DNA from: Syntrophomonas sp. DTU019
Lineage (GTDB): Bacteria > Bacillota > Syntrophomonadia > Syntrophomonadales > Syntrophomonadaceae
DNA: 64,000 nucleotides
NCBI GenBank assembly: GCA_913757435.1
Contig: CAJYDM010000001.1
Span: 558,001 to 622,000, forward strand
Direction: 5' to 3'
A program made the position numbers and the translations under genes. Shown here piece by piece: positions 9,342 to 17,735 of the stretch (its first letter is position 1; each line of letters begins with the position of its first letter). The notes beneath the pieces were generated by a model. It made no database searches and had not been told where the DNA came from. It was given only the letters and a program-made list of their open reading frames with translations.

Positions 9342-10227
9342 TTAACTTCTCCTTTTCGTAGATTTTAATGTCTGAAAGCGCGATGATTTTCGCCTGGGGA
9401 TAGTGCTTAGAAAAAAGTTCTTGTTGTGATTCCAGGCAGATTATAGTCACTGGCTTTTGCTGGCCTAGATAATAGTAAGCATCCAGCGCACTTCTTTTAG
9501 CCAGGTCGTTAAGGATAAGGATAGTGTAGTAACTCGCCACGGTTTCGTAATGGGCGTGGGGGTGGGTTGATATTACTGCACCATTAGGGATGAATGATTT
9601 TACGTATTCTTGTATCAGCGGGCTAAAGAAGTTTACAAACAGGTTAAGCCCCGTTGGGTATGGCAGCAAAAAGAGTTCTTTCTGATGGAATGTCCCTACA
9701 CCGAATGCGGCCATAACCTTCGGGTTGGGAGCGAATATTACTGCATGGGGTGCAATGTTTGAAACCGATAGCAGTTTTAACTCGGCTTGGACTTGGCCGT
9801 AGTAATTGGCTTTCGCGTCCTCACTCATAATGTAGAGAAAATACTGTTTGCCACCAAAAGGAAATGCGCCCTTGAAAAAGGTTTTTCGATTCAGGTTGTA
9901 TAGGGTGCGTAGAGTGCGGTTGCTTATGAACTCTAACTGAGCCGCCAGGACTATTTCAGACAGTTCGATACTTGTTTCCCGCATATCGGGATTTCGGAAG
10001 CGATATTTGTTCTCACCGATGACCTCGGCTGATTTACTGGTTAGTTCCAAGTATGTGCTTTTTTTCGCAAGGTAGCCGTTAGTACGGAGGCGTTGGACTC
10101 GCTTGTAGTGATACCATTTATTGTCAGCGTTGTAGATTTTGCTGGCCTGGGCCACGGTGCAGCAGCCGGTTGTTGCTATGAGTCTAAATAGGTTGATGTC
10201 GCTGTCTGTTAGTTCGATTGCGTTCAC
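9328..10227 (-). CDS. Winged-helix protein, possibly replication or relaxation related
   Basis: About 299 residues. The N-terminus (LTDSDINLFRLIATTGCCTV, then QASKIY and YKRVQRLRTNGYL) is a winged-helix DNA-binding pattern like that of replication-relaxation-type proteins of Gram-positive elements. The rest is unrecognised. The start is ambiguous: GTG at 10227 lies inside the Shine-Dalgarno AAAGGAGGTG, while an in-frame ATC at 10218 sits 6 nt after it. It heads a coupled trio running to 7918. Confidence 0.6.
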   Translation of the reverse strand: MNAIELTDSDINLFRLIATTGCCTVAQASKIYNADNKWYHYKRVQRLRTNGYLAKKSTYLELTSKSAEVIGENKYRFRNPDMRETSIELSEIVLAAQLEFISNRTLRTLYNLNRKTFFKGAFPFGGKQYFLYIMSEDAKANYYGQVQAELKLLSVSNIAPHAVIFAPNPKVMAAFGVGTFHQKELFLLPYPTGLNLFVNFFSPLIQEYVKSFIPNGAVISTHPHAHYETVASYYTILILNDLAKRSALDAYYYLGQQKPVTIICLESQQELFSKHYPQAKIIALSDIKIYEKEKLNANN

Positions 10228-10709
10228 CTCCTTTATTACTGGCGGGGGCTTGCGGAGCGAGGGGTAATATTACTGACCGGGGGTTACCCTTAATGCGTAT
10301 AACATCTTTACTGATAGGGCGACCTTGCTGAGCGACTTCTGCCTAAATATCGCTACTGAAATACTTCTTCTCCCCGTCCGTTTTAATGACAAATGTCCCT
10401 TGTCCTAATTACTGAGGGGGGAGCCGTAGCTTCGCTTACCGTCTGGGCCAAACCAATAAGGCAGGTTTTTGCCCCGTTAGACTACCCACCACTTTTGGAC
10501 AGTTAAATTTCTGCCTTTTTTCCTTCTCTAAAAAGCTGTCCAATCTAAGAACTATCTAGGGGTTTGCCCAGCGTTTATTTGTCCAAAACCTACTAATTTC
10601 GGACTGTCCTAACCTGCAGAAAATAGAAGTGCGTTTTGGACAGCGATTTGGACAAATTTTTAATGGTTTTTGGACAGCCCTGCAAGATAATTATTGTGGT
10701 TTTATACCT
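10228..10709. other. Gene-free region with repeat cluster
   Basis: No gene is seen. The part nearest 10228 has purine-rich GGGGG stretches. The part from 10490 holds the TTTTGGACAR repeats listed separately. Confidence 0.6.
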
Positions 10710-10745
10710 CTATTTTTTTCGGTGTTTCTGTTCTTTTTTGGACAG
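10493..10745. repeat. Iteron-like TTTTGGACAR cluster
   Basis: Copies on the plus strand at 10493-10502, 10634-10643, 10647-10655, 10668-10677 and 10736-10745. Inverted copies at 10536-10543 and 10579-10588. A related GGACTGTCC lies at 10601-10609. The first three begin exactly 43 nt apart, about four helical turns. The last copy lies inside the end of the RusA-like gene. Candidate origin iterons, a centromere, or operators. Confidence 0.7.
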
Positions 10746-11249
10746 AAAAAACAGAGGTTCTTGGGGATGTTCGAGGATATAGATTTCTGTTCTAGGATTC
10801 TCTGTGTCTATTTCCCCGCCGACTACTAGATATGAAATATTGTTATGGGTGTCATTGGGGATGATTTGTTTGTATCGCAGGGAGTCGATGATAAATTTGT
10901 ATGCCCGGTTATCCGTGTCCCAGTATGACGCTGTACTGATTACTTTAATAACACAGAGAACCTTTTCTGCCTTCCAATCAATGTCTTTCAGCGCATGAAA
11001 CATTAGGCTCAACCAATGCTCCCTCAAGGTCGTTTTAGGTATATCAGCTTCTCGGGGAAGAATGTCTCTAATAGTGATCTTGATATATTCGGGGTAAACA
11101 TCGGTTGCAATCAGTTCATCCAGCAATTCATTAGTAACGGATTCGTCTTTATTTATTGGGTGCATTATCATGTCCATCGTCTTCATTCGGGCTATTTCAA
11201 TTAGCCTGTAGGCTTCCACCATGTCTTTTCTATTAACAGCAAGCAGCAT
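10710..11249 (-). CDS. RusA-like Holliday junction resolvase
   Basis: About 179 residues from the ATG at 11249, which has GAGGAGG 6 nt upstream. The segment with DTDNRAYKFIIDSL and then IIPNDTHNNISYL matches the RusA pattern, where acidic residues around D-x-D-N and a later D-D/N-D coordinate metal for four-way junction cleavage. It is longer than typical RusA (about 120 residues) by an N-terminal helical part. It fits the recombination set of RecT and SSB. The assignment rests on this one motif region. Confidence 0.55.
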   Translation of the reverse strand: MLLAVNRKDMVEAYRLIEIARMKTMDMIMHPINKDESVTNELLDELIATDVYPEYIKITIRDILPREADIPKTTLREHWLSLMFHALKDIDWKAEKVLCVIKVISTASYWDTDNRAYKFIIDSLRYKQIIPNDTHNNISYLVVGGEIDTENPRTEIYILEHPQEPLFFLSKKEQKHRKK

Positions 11250-11263
11250 TAGCCCCTCCTCTC

Positions 11264-11518
11264 TCATTTAAGATTCAAAATATCCATCATAAGTTGGTCT
11301 TTCATGCGTTCATGGTCTACGTCTTTATTGGTTGGGGATGGTGTGCCACCTTCCAGGCGGTTCTCGATACGGGCCAGGCTGTCCTCGATCCGTTGTAGGC
11401 GTTCTCCCCAGCTGTACCAGTCGGAGATAATGCGGTGAATAGTGGCGGCCCGCTTTTTTTTATCAAGCTGAGAAATAGGGTGATTGTCAGGAAAAGATAG
11501 GTTTACTCTAACTTTCAT
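11264..11518 (-). CDS. Small ParR-like ribbon-helix-helix protein
   Basis: 84 residues. KVRVNLSFPDNHPISQLDKKKRAATIHRIISDWY fits a ribbon-helix-helix fold, as in ParR adaptors that link centromere DNA to ParM filaments; the tail is coiled coil (RLQRIEDSLARIENRL). It follows the ParM-like gene by about 180 nt, the normal parM-parR order. ATG with AAGGAGC upstream. Two TTTGTGTCGCAGG repeats lie between the two genes. Confidence 0.6.
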   Translation of the reverse strand: MKVRVNLSFPDNHPISQLDKKKRAATIHRIISDWYSWGERLQRIEDSLARIENRLEGGTPSPTNKDVDHERMKDQLMMDILNLK

Positions 11519-11530
11519 AAAAAGCTCCTT

Positions 11531-11640
11531 TTTGTGTCGCAGGAGAAGTCTTGATACTCCAGGCTTCAAGGTGTTTTTACTTTTCGCTTTGTGTCGCAGG
11601 TTGGCAAAAAACCTGTTGTCATTATTTGTAAGACACAAAC
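11531..11640. repeat. TTTGTGTC repeats between parM-like and parR-like genes
   Basis: TTTGTGTCGCAGG occurs at 11531-11543 and again at 11588-11600, 57 nt apart, with an inverted GACACAAAC at about 11632-11640. A possible ParR operator or centromere site. Confidence 0.5.
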
Positions 11641-11697
11641 TTAGTCGCGAATCGCCTTCTGCCTCCGACTAATCCAGGCTTTCCTTGCGACGCTGTA

Positions 11698-12666
11698 TTA
11701 CCCTACAATGTTAATATCCAGCCTCTTGCTCAGATCATAAAAGCCTATGGCATTAGCAAACTGGGCATCTTCAAGAAACACTATGCCGGGGAACTGTTTG
11801 GTTAGAGTCTTTTTTAGTGCGATACTGCCACCGCCAGCCGCAATGATGTGTGTCCTGCGCTCCTTGCTTGGCCCGTTAAGTTTGTAGGCTTCAGCAATAG
11901 AATCTACAGTTTCACGGCTGATGGTTTCGCTGATTTCTTTGTAACCGTTTCCGTTTAAAAATTCTCTCTCCGCGCTTTCTAATGAGACAGCGAACATTTT
12001 ATTGTCCCCCGCCATCTTGGCAGCCAAAGCTCTGAAGGCAGTCACCATACCAGTGTCGGCAGTGAATGAATGTTCTAGCATGAGTTCGTACTTTTCCCCA
12101 GTGTATTCAAATGTAGCCACATCAGTAGTTCGGTAGCCGATATCCATGATGGTAACTAAATCCCCCGCGCTGATATCGCTGCTGGATTTGTAGTTGGGAT
12201 TGAAAAAAACTCCCGCTGCCTGGGGGAAAACAAATGCCTGCTGGACCCTGATGTGTTTTTCTTCGCCGCCAATCTCAACTCTAGCGGAAAACCCAGTGAG
12301 AAACTTTTGAAATTCTTCTTGAGATGTTCTGTAGGAAGATAGGGGAAGCCCCGTCACCAGCATGACTTCGCTTTCTCCGTTTGTGCTTACCGCCAGCGCG
12401 GTGGCGAGCATGGCTTGGAAAGCGGGGTTGTTAAACCTTTCTGCATCGTCAAAGGCTCTAATGGCGAAACGGCTCTCTTTTGCGGCCATATGGCCTATGT
12501 ACCATGTCTTGTCGTTGATAGTTGATACATAATCACCAGCAGCGGATAGAATCTTATCCATGTTGATCTTCTCTCCCGGTTTTGCCAGGGAGGGGAAGCA
12601 GATTCTTTTACTGCCGGTGATTATCTTGGTATTGCCATACCCAACATCAAGTCCGATTTTATGCAA
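11698..12666 (-). CDS. parM: ParM/StbA-like actin-family ATPase
   Basis: 322 residues with the actin/Hsp70 nucleotide-binding pattern: phosphate-1 IGLDVGYGNTKI near the start, phosphate-2 TIMDIGYRTTDVATF near residue 165, and adenosine-motif HIIAAGGGSIAL near residue 272. ParM-type filaments push plasmid copies apart. A TTG start at 12666 has AAAGGAG upstream and overlaps the end of the HD-GYP gene by 46 nt. The small ParR-like gene is next. This supports an extrachromosomal stage for the element. Confidence 0.85.
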   Translation of the reverse strand: MHKIGLDVGYGNTKIITGSKRICFPSLAKPGEKINMDKILSAAGDYVSTINDKTWYIGHMAAKESRFAIRAFDDAERFNNPAFQAMLATALAVSTNGESEVMLVTGLPLSSYRTSQEEFQKFLTGFSARVEIGGEEKHIRVQQAFVFPQAAGVFFNPNYKSSSDISAGDLVTIMDIGYRTTDVATFEYTGEKYELMLEHSFTADTGMVTAFRALAAKMAGDNKMFAVSLESAEREFLNGNGYKEISETISRETVDSIAEAYKLNGPSKERRTHIIAAGGGSIALKKTLTKQFPGIVFLEDAQFANAIGFYDLSKRLDINIVG

Positions 12667-13226
12667 GGTGTATTTCTCCTTTCTGATGTGAACATGAATG
12701 GCTTTAGTGAATTAAATATGTTCTTGTTATAGATAGCCTTGATAATATAGGGGTCGTATTTGGTTTCAGCGCAGCCTATGATTTCCTTGATCGCATCGTC
12801 CACGCTGATCTGTGTTTTATATGCACGGACAGCAGTCATCGCGTCTAATGAGTCGGCAATAGCGATTATCCGCCCGGTGTAGGGGATTTTCTCCCCTTTA
12901 AGGCCATAGGGGTAACCAGTTCCGTCGAAATTTTCATGGTGGGACACAATGCCCTTTTTAATTTTAGAATCACCTTCGTACATCTTTGCTCCCCATACGG
13001 GGTGCATTTTCATTTCCTCCCATTCGGAATCTGTCAATGGATCGGGGCTATTCAAGACATTTGCGGATATTAGTGTTTTCCCTATATCATGTAAGAATGC
13101 TGATATTACTAGATTCCTTAATTCATTGTGTGTTAGGTCGATCTGCTCACCAATTTGTAAACTCAACTCAGCAACTCTACTGGAGTGTAACAATGTTTGC
13201 GGGTCATGTTGGTGCAGCATTTGCAT
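12621..13226 (-). CDS. HD-GYP domain phosphohydrolase (c-di-GMP phosphodiesterase type)
   Basis: About 201 residues, nearly all one HD-GYP domain: HSSRVAELS, FLHDIGK, HHENFDGTGYPYG, GRIIAIADSLDAMTA. These are the metal ligands and the GYP motif of c-di-GMP phosphodiesterases. No sensor domain is attached. ATG at 13226 is 17 nt from GGAGGGAG, whereas an in-frame ATC at 13238 is at normal distance, so the product may be four residues longer. It could antagonise the GGDEF protein encoded at 39-41 kb. Confidence 0.88.
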   Translation of the reverse strand: MQMLHQHDPQTLLHSSRVAELSLQIGEQIDLTHNELRNLVISAFLHDIGKTLISANVLNSPDPLTDSEWEEMKMHPVWGAKMYEGDSKIKKGIVSHHENFDGTGYPYGLKGEKIPYTGRIIAIADSLDAMTAVRAYKTQISVDDAIKEIIGCAETKYDPYIIKAIYNKNIFNSLKPFMFTSERRNTPCIKSDLMLGMAIPR

Positions 13227-13274
13227 ATACCGGTAGATAATACTCCCTCCTTGCTTTTGTAGAATAGCACCACC

Positions 13275-13303
13275 TAAAAAAAAGAGGGCGTATGCCCCTC
13301 TTT
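13275..13303 (-). terminator. Intrinsic terminator after the 676-residue secreted protein gene
   Basis: AAAGAGGG(C) and GCCCCTCTTT pair, with eight U residues following on the minus strand. Confidence 0.85.
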
Positions 13304-13314
13304 GGAAAATCTGA

Positions 13315-15342
13315 TTAGTTTTCTCTGCCCCTTAAAACTACCGACCAGTTTTCATACATTGACTCGCCGACCCTTACTATTCCTTCAGCCCATTTTCGGT
13401 ATCCCTCCCACTGCCACCACTTGGCGGGCATCTCAGATACAGGAGTATCGTTGAGATACATCAGGTTGGGAATCCCGTCACCGGTGAAATATCCGTTTAC
13501 GATAGTCCCTTCAGGGCATATATCGGGATTCGCTTCAGTATAGAAACTGGCCTCCCACCTGTAGTTACTTCCCTTAGTTTCAATTTTCTTCGGCGGCTCC
13601 ACAATAGTTGATTGTTCAGCAAGATACGGGAATGTAAACCCTGCTGTGCTCACTCCGACACTGTATGCCCTAACCTTCACCAATCCCCCCGCCTTTGTAC
13701 CGGGCAAGAGGTCTTTGGTGCAGTCCTTAGGGGTGAATCCAGATGAAGGCGGAGCAATAACTTCCACATAAGGCCGGTCGAAGGCTATCACGCAGAATTG
13801 TTTCGTACTCGGGTCTGAAGCAACTCCTGCTTCGTCTTTAGTCACAACTTCTGCAGTGAATACATTTGTCCCGGATTCATAAAGTTTCCCGGTATTGCCG
13901 GAATCAACAATATACTCATTGGCAGAGCCGGGGATGTATCCTGAGTCTTCGATTACTACTCCGTTGGCACGGACTATTACCTGGAATCCTCCTTGAGAGT
14001 CTCCCGTATCAGTGTCATTGAATGTCCACCGGATTACGGGAGTAGAATCCAGATAACAGCGGTCAGACCCGGTTGTGGGCGGAGCATCAATCGTGGGTGG
14101 GTTCGGTTTACTGTTTGTCTGTAAGACAATGGTGGGGTAAATAATTGGGGTGTTGTCCCTTTCGGTTGTTTTGAGGACTGCTTTCCACCTTAGTTTTTTG
14201 CCGGGGACAACCTCAGTCCATTTACCCAGCTCGGCCGGCTGCCAGTCGTTCTCCCCGTCCTTGGCGGTAACAAACCAATCTACACTAGTTCCAGCTTGCT
14301 GTGTGTGGCCGATAGGATCGTCAATATAAAGTTTGATATGTGATATATCCTGTACGGAAGAATAGATTTTTGATTCGGCTGCCGCACTAGGTATGTAACT
14401 GCCTAAGTCCTGCAAGCCTGTTATAGTCTTTGACATTGTAGGATTTAATACTAACCCTGTCCCATCCCACATATAATAATTGACAATATTGCCATCGACC
14501 ACAAGGCGGTCATAACTGCCCGGACGAAGCGCAACACAAGTTGGCATAGTAAGACCTGTCGTTATGGACAAAAAAGAGTTCTCCATAAGCGTGTCGTTAA
14601 GTAGATTGTAGTGTTTGACTTGTTTATCAGTTACTATAGCCAGATTCCCTCCATCGGCTGCCGATATACTGAAAGCATTGGTGAGTCCGGTCATCGAATG
14701 AGAAAGGGAGCCGTTCTTGAAGTATTTCACTTCTTCACCGTCTATTACGGCCATGCCGTAATGATCTTTAAACAGTGACATGGCAATAGGGCTGGTTAAG
14801 CCTCCTACGCTGAATGCCTCTGCCATTTCGCTGCCAGTAAAAGCCATGTAGCTTGCTGTGTCGGTTAATACTGCATGATCTAATTCGTTTGTGCTCACGC
14901 TCAGGATTTCCGTGTAGCCCTGCGAAGAAAGGACGGGGTTAACAACATACCCGCTCCCTGTAAAAGAATAACGGGTTACATTACTGCCATGCGCTATCAT
15001 AAAATCGGGGCAATTTGAAGTCCCGGCTATGGCTGATACCGGATTGTCTAACACACTCGCCGCAACTACGGTATCCATACTGCCGTCAGTATTGACTCTT
15101 TTTACGCCTTCTGGAGTCAAGACGATGTATTCAAGGCTATCGCCTAGAAAATCAACCATGTTGGGCATATATTTCGGCAAGTGGATCTCATGTTTTATAA
15201 TATCCACTACTGCAGTGGTCTTGCCCTGGTTGATTCCATCCAACGTATCAATATCGTAACGGTATTCCTCTGCTATGGCTATATTTACTCCTACTATCAT
15301 CGTTGTGATCAAGGCCAAGAGAAACATCAAAATTCGTTTGAT
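13315..15342 (-). CDS. Large secreted protein: propeller-like N-terminus and Ig/FnIII-like C-terminus
   Basis: About 675 residues with a signal peptide (KRILMFLLALITTMIVGVNIAIA). Residues 30-330 contain repeated short beta units of propeller type (AVLTDTASYMAF, LAIVTDKQVKHYN). From about 420 there are Ig/fibronectin-like units (NPPTIDAPPTTG, PVIRWTFNDTDTG). The C-terminal part has several cysteines. It may be a pilus-associated or surface adhesin. Start: GGGGGTG is followed by 5 nt and an in-frame ATC (15342), giving a proper positively charged signal peptide. TTG at 15330 is the nearest canonical codon. Confidence 0.65.
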   Translation of the reverse strand: MKRILMFLLALITTMIVGVNIAIAEEYRYDIDTLDGINQGKTTAVVDIIKHEIHLPKYMPNMVDFLGDSLEYIVLTPEGVKRVNTDGSMDTVVAASVLDNPVSAIAGTSNCPDFMIAHGSNVTRYSFTGSGYVVNPVLSSQGYTEILSVSTNELDHAVLTDTASYMAFTGSEMAEAFSVGGLTSPIAMSLFKDHYGMAVIDGEEVKYFKNGSLSHSMTGLTNAFSISAADGGNLAIVTDKQVKHYNLLNDTLMENSFLSITTGLTMPTCVALRPGSYDRLVVDGNIVNYYMWDGTGLVLNPTMSKTITGLQDLGSYIPSAAAESKIYSSVQDISHIKLYIDDPIGHTQQAGTSVDWFVTAKDGENDWQPAELGKWTEVVPGKKLRWKAVLKTTERDNTPIIYPTIVLQTNSKPNPPTIDAPPTTGSDRCYLDSTPVIRWTFNDTDTGDSQGGFQVIVRANGVVIEDSGYIPGSANEYIVDSGNTGKLYESGTNVFTAEVVTKDEAGVASDPSTKQFCVIAFDRPYVEVIAPPSSGFTPKDCTKDLLPGTKAGGLVKVRAYSVGVSTAGFTFPYLAEQSTIVEPPKKIETKGSNYRWEASFYTEANPDICPEGTIVNGYFTGDGIPNLMYLNDTPVSEMPAKWWQWEGYRKWAEGIVRVGESMYENWSVVLRGREN

Positions 15343-15368
15343 ACTATCACCCCCTTTCTCTTTTGGGG

Positions 15369-16046
15369 CTAAAGGGCCTGCATCGACACAATTTTAAATC
15401 CGTCAACAGTCTTATAATAATGGGCTAGTACCTTAACCTGCCGCCCATCATATGTGTATGTGTGCTTCGCAATCACTAATTTGCTGTTATAAAGAATCTC
15501 TGTGGTCAAGTCTTGTATCTCCGGGGTGGTTTTTAACATCGGCTGGTTTTTGAAAGCAGTTTTGGCCGGTCCAGCCAATAAAGAATCATTGTTTTTAGAT
15601 AACTGTTTAAAGACTTCTTCGTAAAAGCTTCCCAGCTCGGGGGCGTTCCACGGAATACTGAAGGAATTGGTTCTGGGTAAGGTTTCCCTGAAAGAATAGA
15701 CTTTCCATCCGTCATCTTTGATTAATTCCGCTTCATAGAAACCAACATCTATGCTTTTGTCGGGCAGTTGTATTTCAGCTTCGATGTATACCCTACCAAA
15801 ATCCCTGCTATTATCAGTAAGGGTTGTTTTTATCGAAACCGGAGTGGCCTTAGACAGCTCCCTGGTCTTGATACGGAACAGCACATCTCCCGTACAGTAG
15901 TTTTCAGGGTTTTCATTGTTTAGGAGTGCAGTAACAAAGTTATTAGTGGTTGCTGTAATACGGGGGTCGGGGACAGTATAATGGGCAACTCCCCCCACGA
16001 TCAGCAGGGCAAGGATAATTAATGCTATTGCTTTTTTCTGAAACAT
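15369..16046 (-). CDS. Membrane-anchored protein with NTF2-like fold, conjugation-type
   Basis: 225 residues: a single N-terminal membrane segment (IALIILALLIVGGVAHYTV) and an extracytoplasmic domain with beta-strands and a conserved-looking end (HYYKTVDGFKIVSMQAL). The layout resembles TcpC/VirB8-like NTF2-fold transfer proteins. Function is inferred from architecture only. ATG with GGGAGGC upstream. It overlaps the upstream two-helix membrane protein by 22 nt. Confidence 0.5.
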   Translation of the reverse strand: MFQKKAIALIILALLIVGGVAHYTVPDPRITATTNNFVTALLNNENPENYCTGDVLFRIKTRELSKATPVSIKTTLTDNSRDFGRVYIEAEIQLPDKSIDVGFYEAELIKDDGWKVYSFRETLPRTNSFSIPWNAPELGSFYEEVFKQLSKNNDSLLAGPAKTAFKNQPMLKTTPEIQDLTTEILYNSKLVIAKHTYTYDGRQVKVLAHYYKTVDGFKIVSMQAL

Positions 16047-16384
16047 ATAATGCCTCCCATGTAAAAGAAAAACGCGCCTGCGGTGGCGATACCTGAATAT
16101 GTTACCTGCTGGATGGTCAGTGTGCTGAACTGAATCGCCAGGTTAAAAGCTGCCTGGATTATTAATACTGCTGCTGCCGCATATATGATTGGCTTGTTTA
16201 AATGTTCTTTCAGAATCCCAACTTTTGTGTCGGGGTGTTTCTGTCCGATGACTTTTACCAGGGAGTCTATAGACAGGCTCCCTGGTAGTTGCGGGTCGAT
16301 TACGATTTCTTTGGGGTTGTTTTTTTCAAGGTAGTATAGCAGTTCTCCTTGCGAATGGCATCTGGGATTCGGACGATCAGTCAA
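16025..16384 (-). CDS. Small membrane protein with two C-terminal helices
   Basis: 119 residues. The soluble N-terminal half (PKEIVIDPQLPGSLSID) is followed by two hydrophobic helices at about 65-85 and 95-113. No family recognised. A TTG start overlaps the stop of the coiled-coil gene upstream. Confidence 0.5.
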   Translation of the reverse strand: MTDRPNPRCHSQGELLYYLEKNNPKEIVIDPQLPGSLSIDSLVKVIGQKHPDTKVGILKEHLNKPIIYAAAAVLIIQAAFNLAIQFSTLTIQQVTYSGIATAGAFFFYMGGIICFRKKQ

Positions 16385-16643
16385 TATTAAACTTTCCTAT
16401 AGAATTAAATCTCTGGGTTAGTTGCTGCCATTCGATATTTTGGTTAGCCAACTCTTTTGAAAGGCTGACCTCCTCGGCTTGGGTTTCAGCCAGTCTCATA
16501 GATAGGCTCTGGATTTCATCTGCTAACTCACCTTGCCTGGCCTTCTTTTCTTTAATGTTGTGCAGTGATTCCTGCATCTTCCGAAGAATTTCTTCCGCAG
16601 CGACAAACTGGTCTTTTTCTTGATAGTCATTGCTTTCGTTCAT
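16377..16643 (-). CDS. Coiled-coil protein, 88 residues
   Basis: Rich in E, Q, K and L with heptads from about residue 20 to 80 (IQSLSMRLAETQAEEVSLS). ATG with AGGAGG upstream. Part of the same short operon as the two membrane proteins that follow. Function not known. Confidence 0.55.
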   Translation of the reverse strand: MNESNDYQEKDQFVAAEEILRKMQESLHNIKEKKARQGELADEIQSLSMRLAETQAEEVSLSKELANQNIEWQQLTQRFNSIGKFNID

Positions 16644-16691
16644 TTGTTTTCCTCCTAATTTTTTCGTTCCCCGCTTTTGGGGTCCATAAAA

Positions 16692-16720
16692 TAAGCCCTG
16701 GTTTTTAGGCCAGGGCTTTT
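16692..16720 (-). terminator. Terminator after the 256-residue secreted protein gene
   Basis: AGCCCTGG (16694-16701) pairs with CCAGGGCT (16710-16717). A U/A-rich tract follows on the minus strand, and a short one on the plus strand. Confidence 0.7.
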
Positions 16721-16750
16721 GAATGTATTTCCTGAGTTTTTGGGCTGTTC

Positions 16751-17521
16751 TTATAAACTGAATATTGTCATGCTTTTACTCGACACCTTTCCCGCTGCGT
16801 TTCTGGCTTCGACTGTAATTGTTCGAACCCCACTGCTTAAACCGCCCATGCTCATCATGCTGCTCGGTGACCACTCTGTCCATGAGCCTGAATCGCTCTT
16901 TGCTCTGTACTCAATCGCCCCATAAGCCTCAATGTACACCAGGAAACTGCCTGAGGTAGTTGCGGTGGCTCCATTTACTCCCTTCACTGAAATAATTGTG
17001 GGTGTTATTGATTCCTTAATTATCTGTACGTCTGATTTAATAGTTTGCATATCTATGCCCGTTTCGTTTGTGGCGTACTCTAATAACGTTCCTGTTAGAA
17101 GTGGATTTGCTGTATCAACCCCAGTAACAGATGAAATGGTGTTAAGGTTATTGCCATCCAACTCTTGCTCAGCATTAGGTTCATAATAGGTATCCACATG
17201 TTGTATCCAAACATAAACATTCCCATTTGGCAGCTCTCCAAAGGCTCTTATACGCTCGACCTTATCACCATAAGATTTTTCTGCTAATAAGGTGCCTTCG
17301 CTATTATATAATCTTACATATGTGTTGGAATAGTTGTATGCATTGAGCCTTCTGCCATCTGACATTGTTAAATTTTTACTTACCTTATATGGTACTCCAC
17401 TAAAATCTATGTTACATACTCCGCCCAGCGCATTTCCTGTTTGTGATAACAATACTGCCACAGCTATCAAAATGACTAGCAAGAACTTATGTGTTTTATG
17501 CTTGTAATTATTTATTACCAT
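16751..17521 (-). CDS. Secreted protein with Ig-like C-terminus
   Basis: 256 residues with a signal peptide (FLLVILIAVAVLLSQTGNALG). The C-terminal 75 residues form an Ig/bacterial-surface unit (IEYRAKSDSGSWTEWS, VRTITVEARNAAGKVS). The middle contains YVWIQHVDTYY. ATG with GGAGGGCG upstream. Stands alone between a terminator and a roughly 215-nt gene-free stretch (17522-17735) in which I see nothing definite. Possibly a surface or pilus-associated protein. Confidence 0.6.
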   Translation of the reverse strand: MVINNYKHKTHKFLLVILIAVAVLLSQTGNALGGVCNIDFSGVPYKVSKNLTMSDGRRLNAYNYSNTYVRLYNSEGTLLAEKSYGDKVERIRAFGELPNGNVYVWIQHVDTYYEPNAEQELDGNNLNTISSVTGVDTANPLLTGTLLEYATNETGIDMQTIKSDVQIIKESITPTIISVKGVNGATATTSGSFLVYIEAYGAIEYRAKSDSGSWTEWSPSSMMSMGGLSSGVRTITVEARNAAGKVSSKSMTIFSL

Positions 17522-17735
17522 CTTATTCGCCCTCCTAATATTGCCTTAGACGATTTACAAGTAGAGTTTCTAGTTAAACTGTATATTTCCTCACTCCTTT
17601 ACTAATGTAGCCGTCACCATGAGGCCGATAAACTTTTCACCGTTATGTCCTGTTATAATTCTCTATTCTGCAGTACCACTAGCCATTCGCTATACATAGA
17701 ATCCGATATTACCGGGATACTGTCATAAACTGCAG

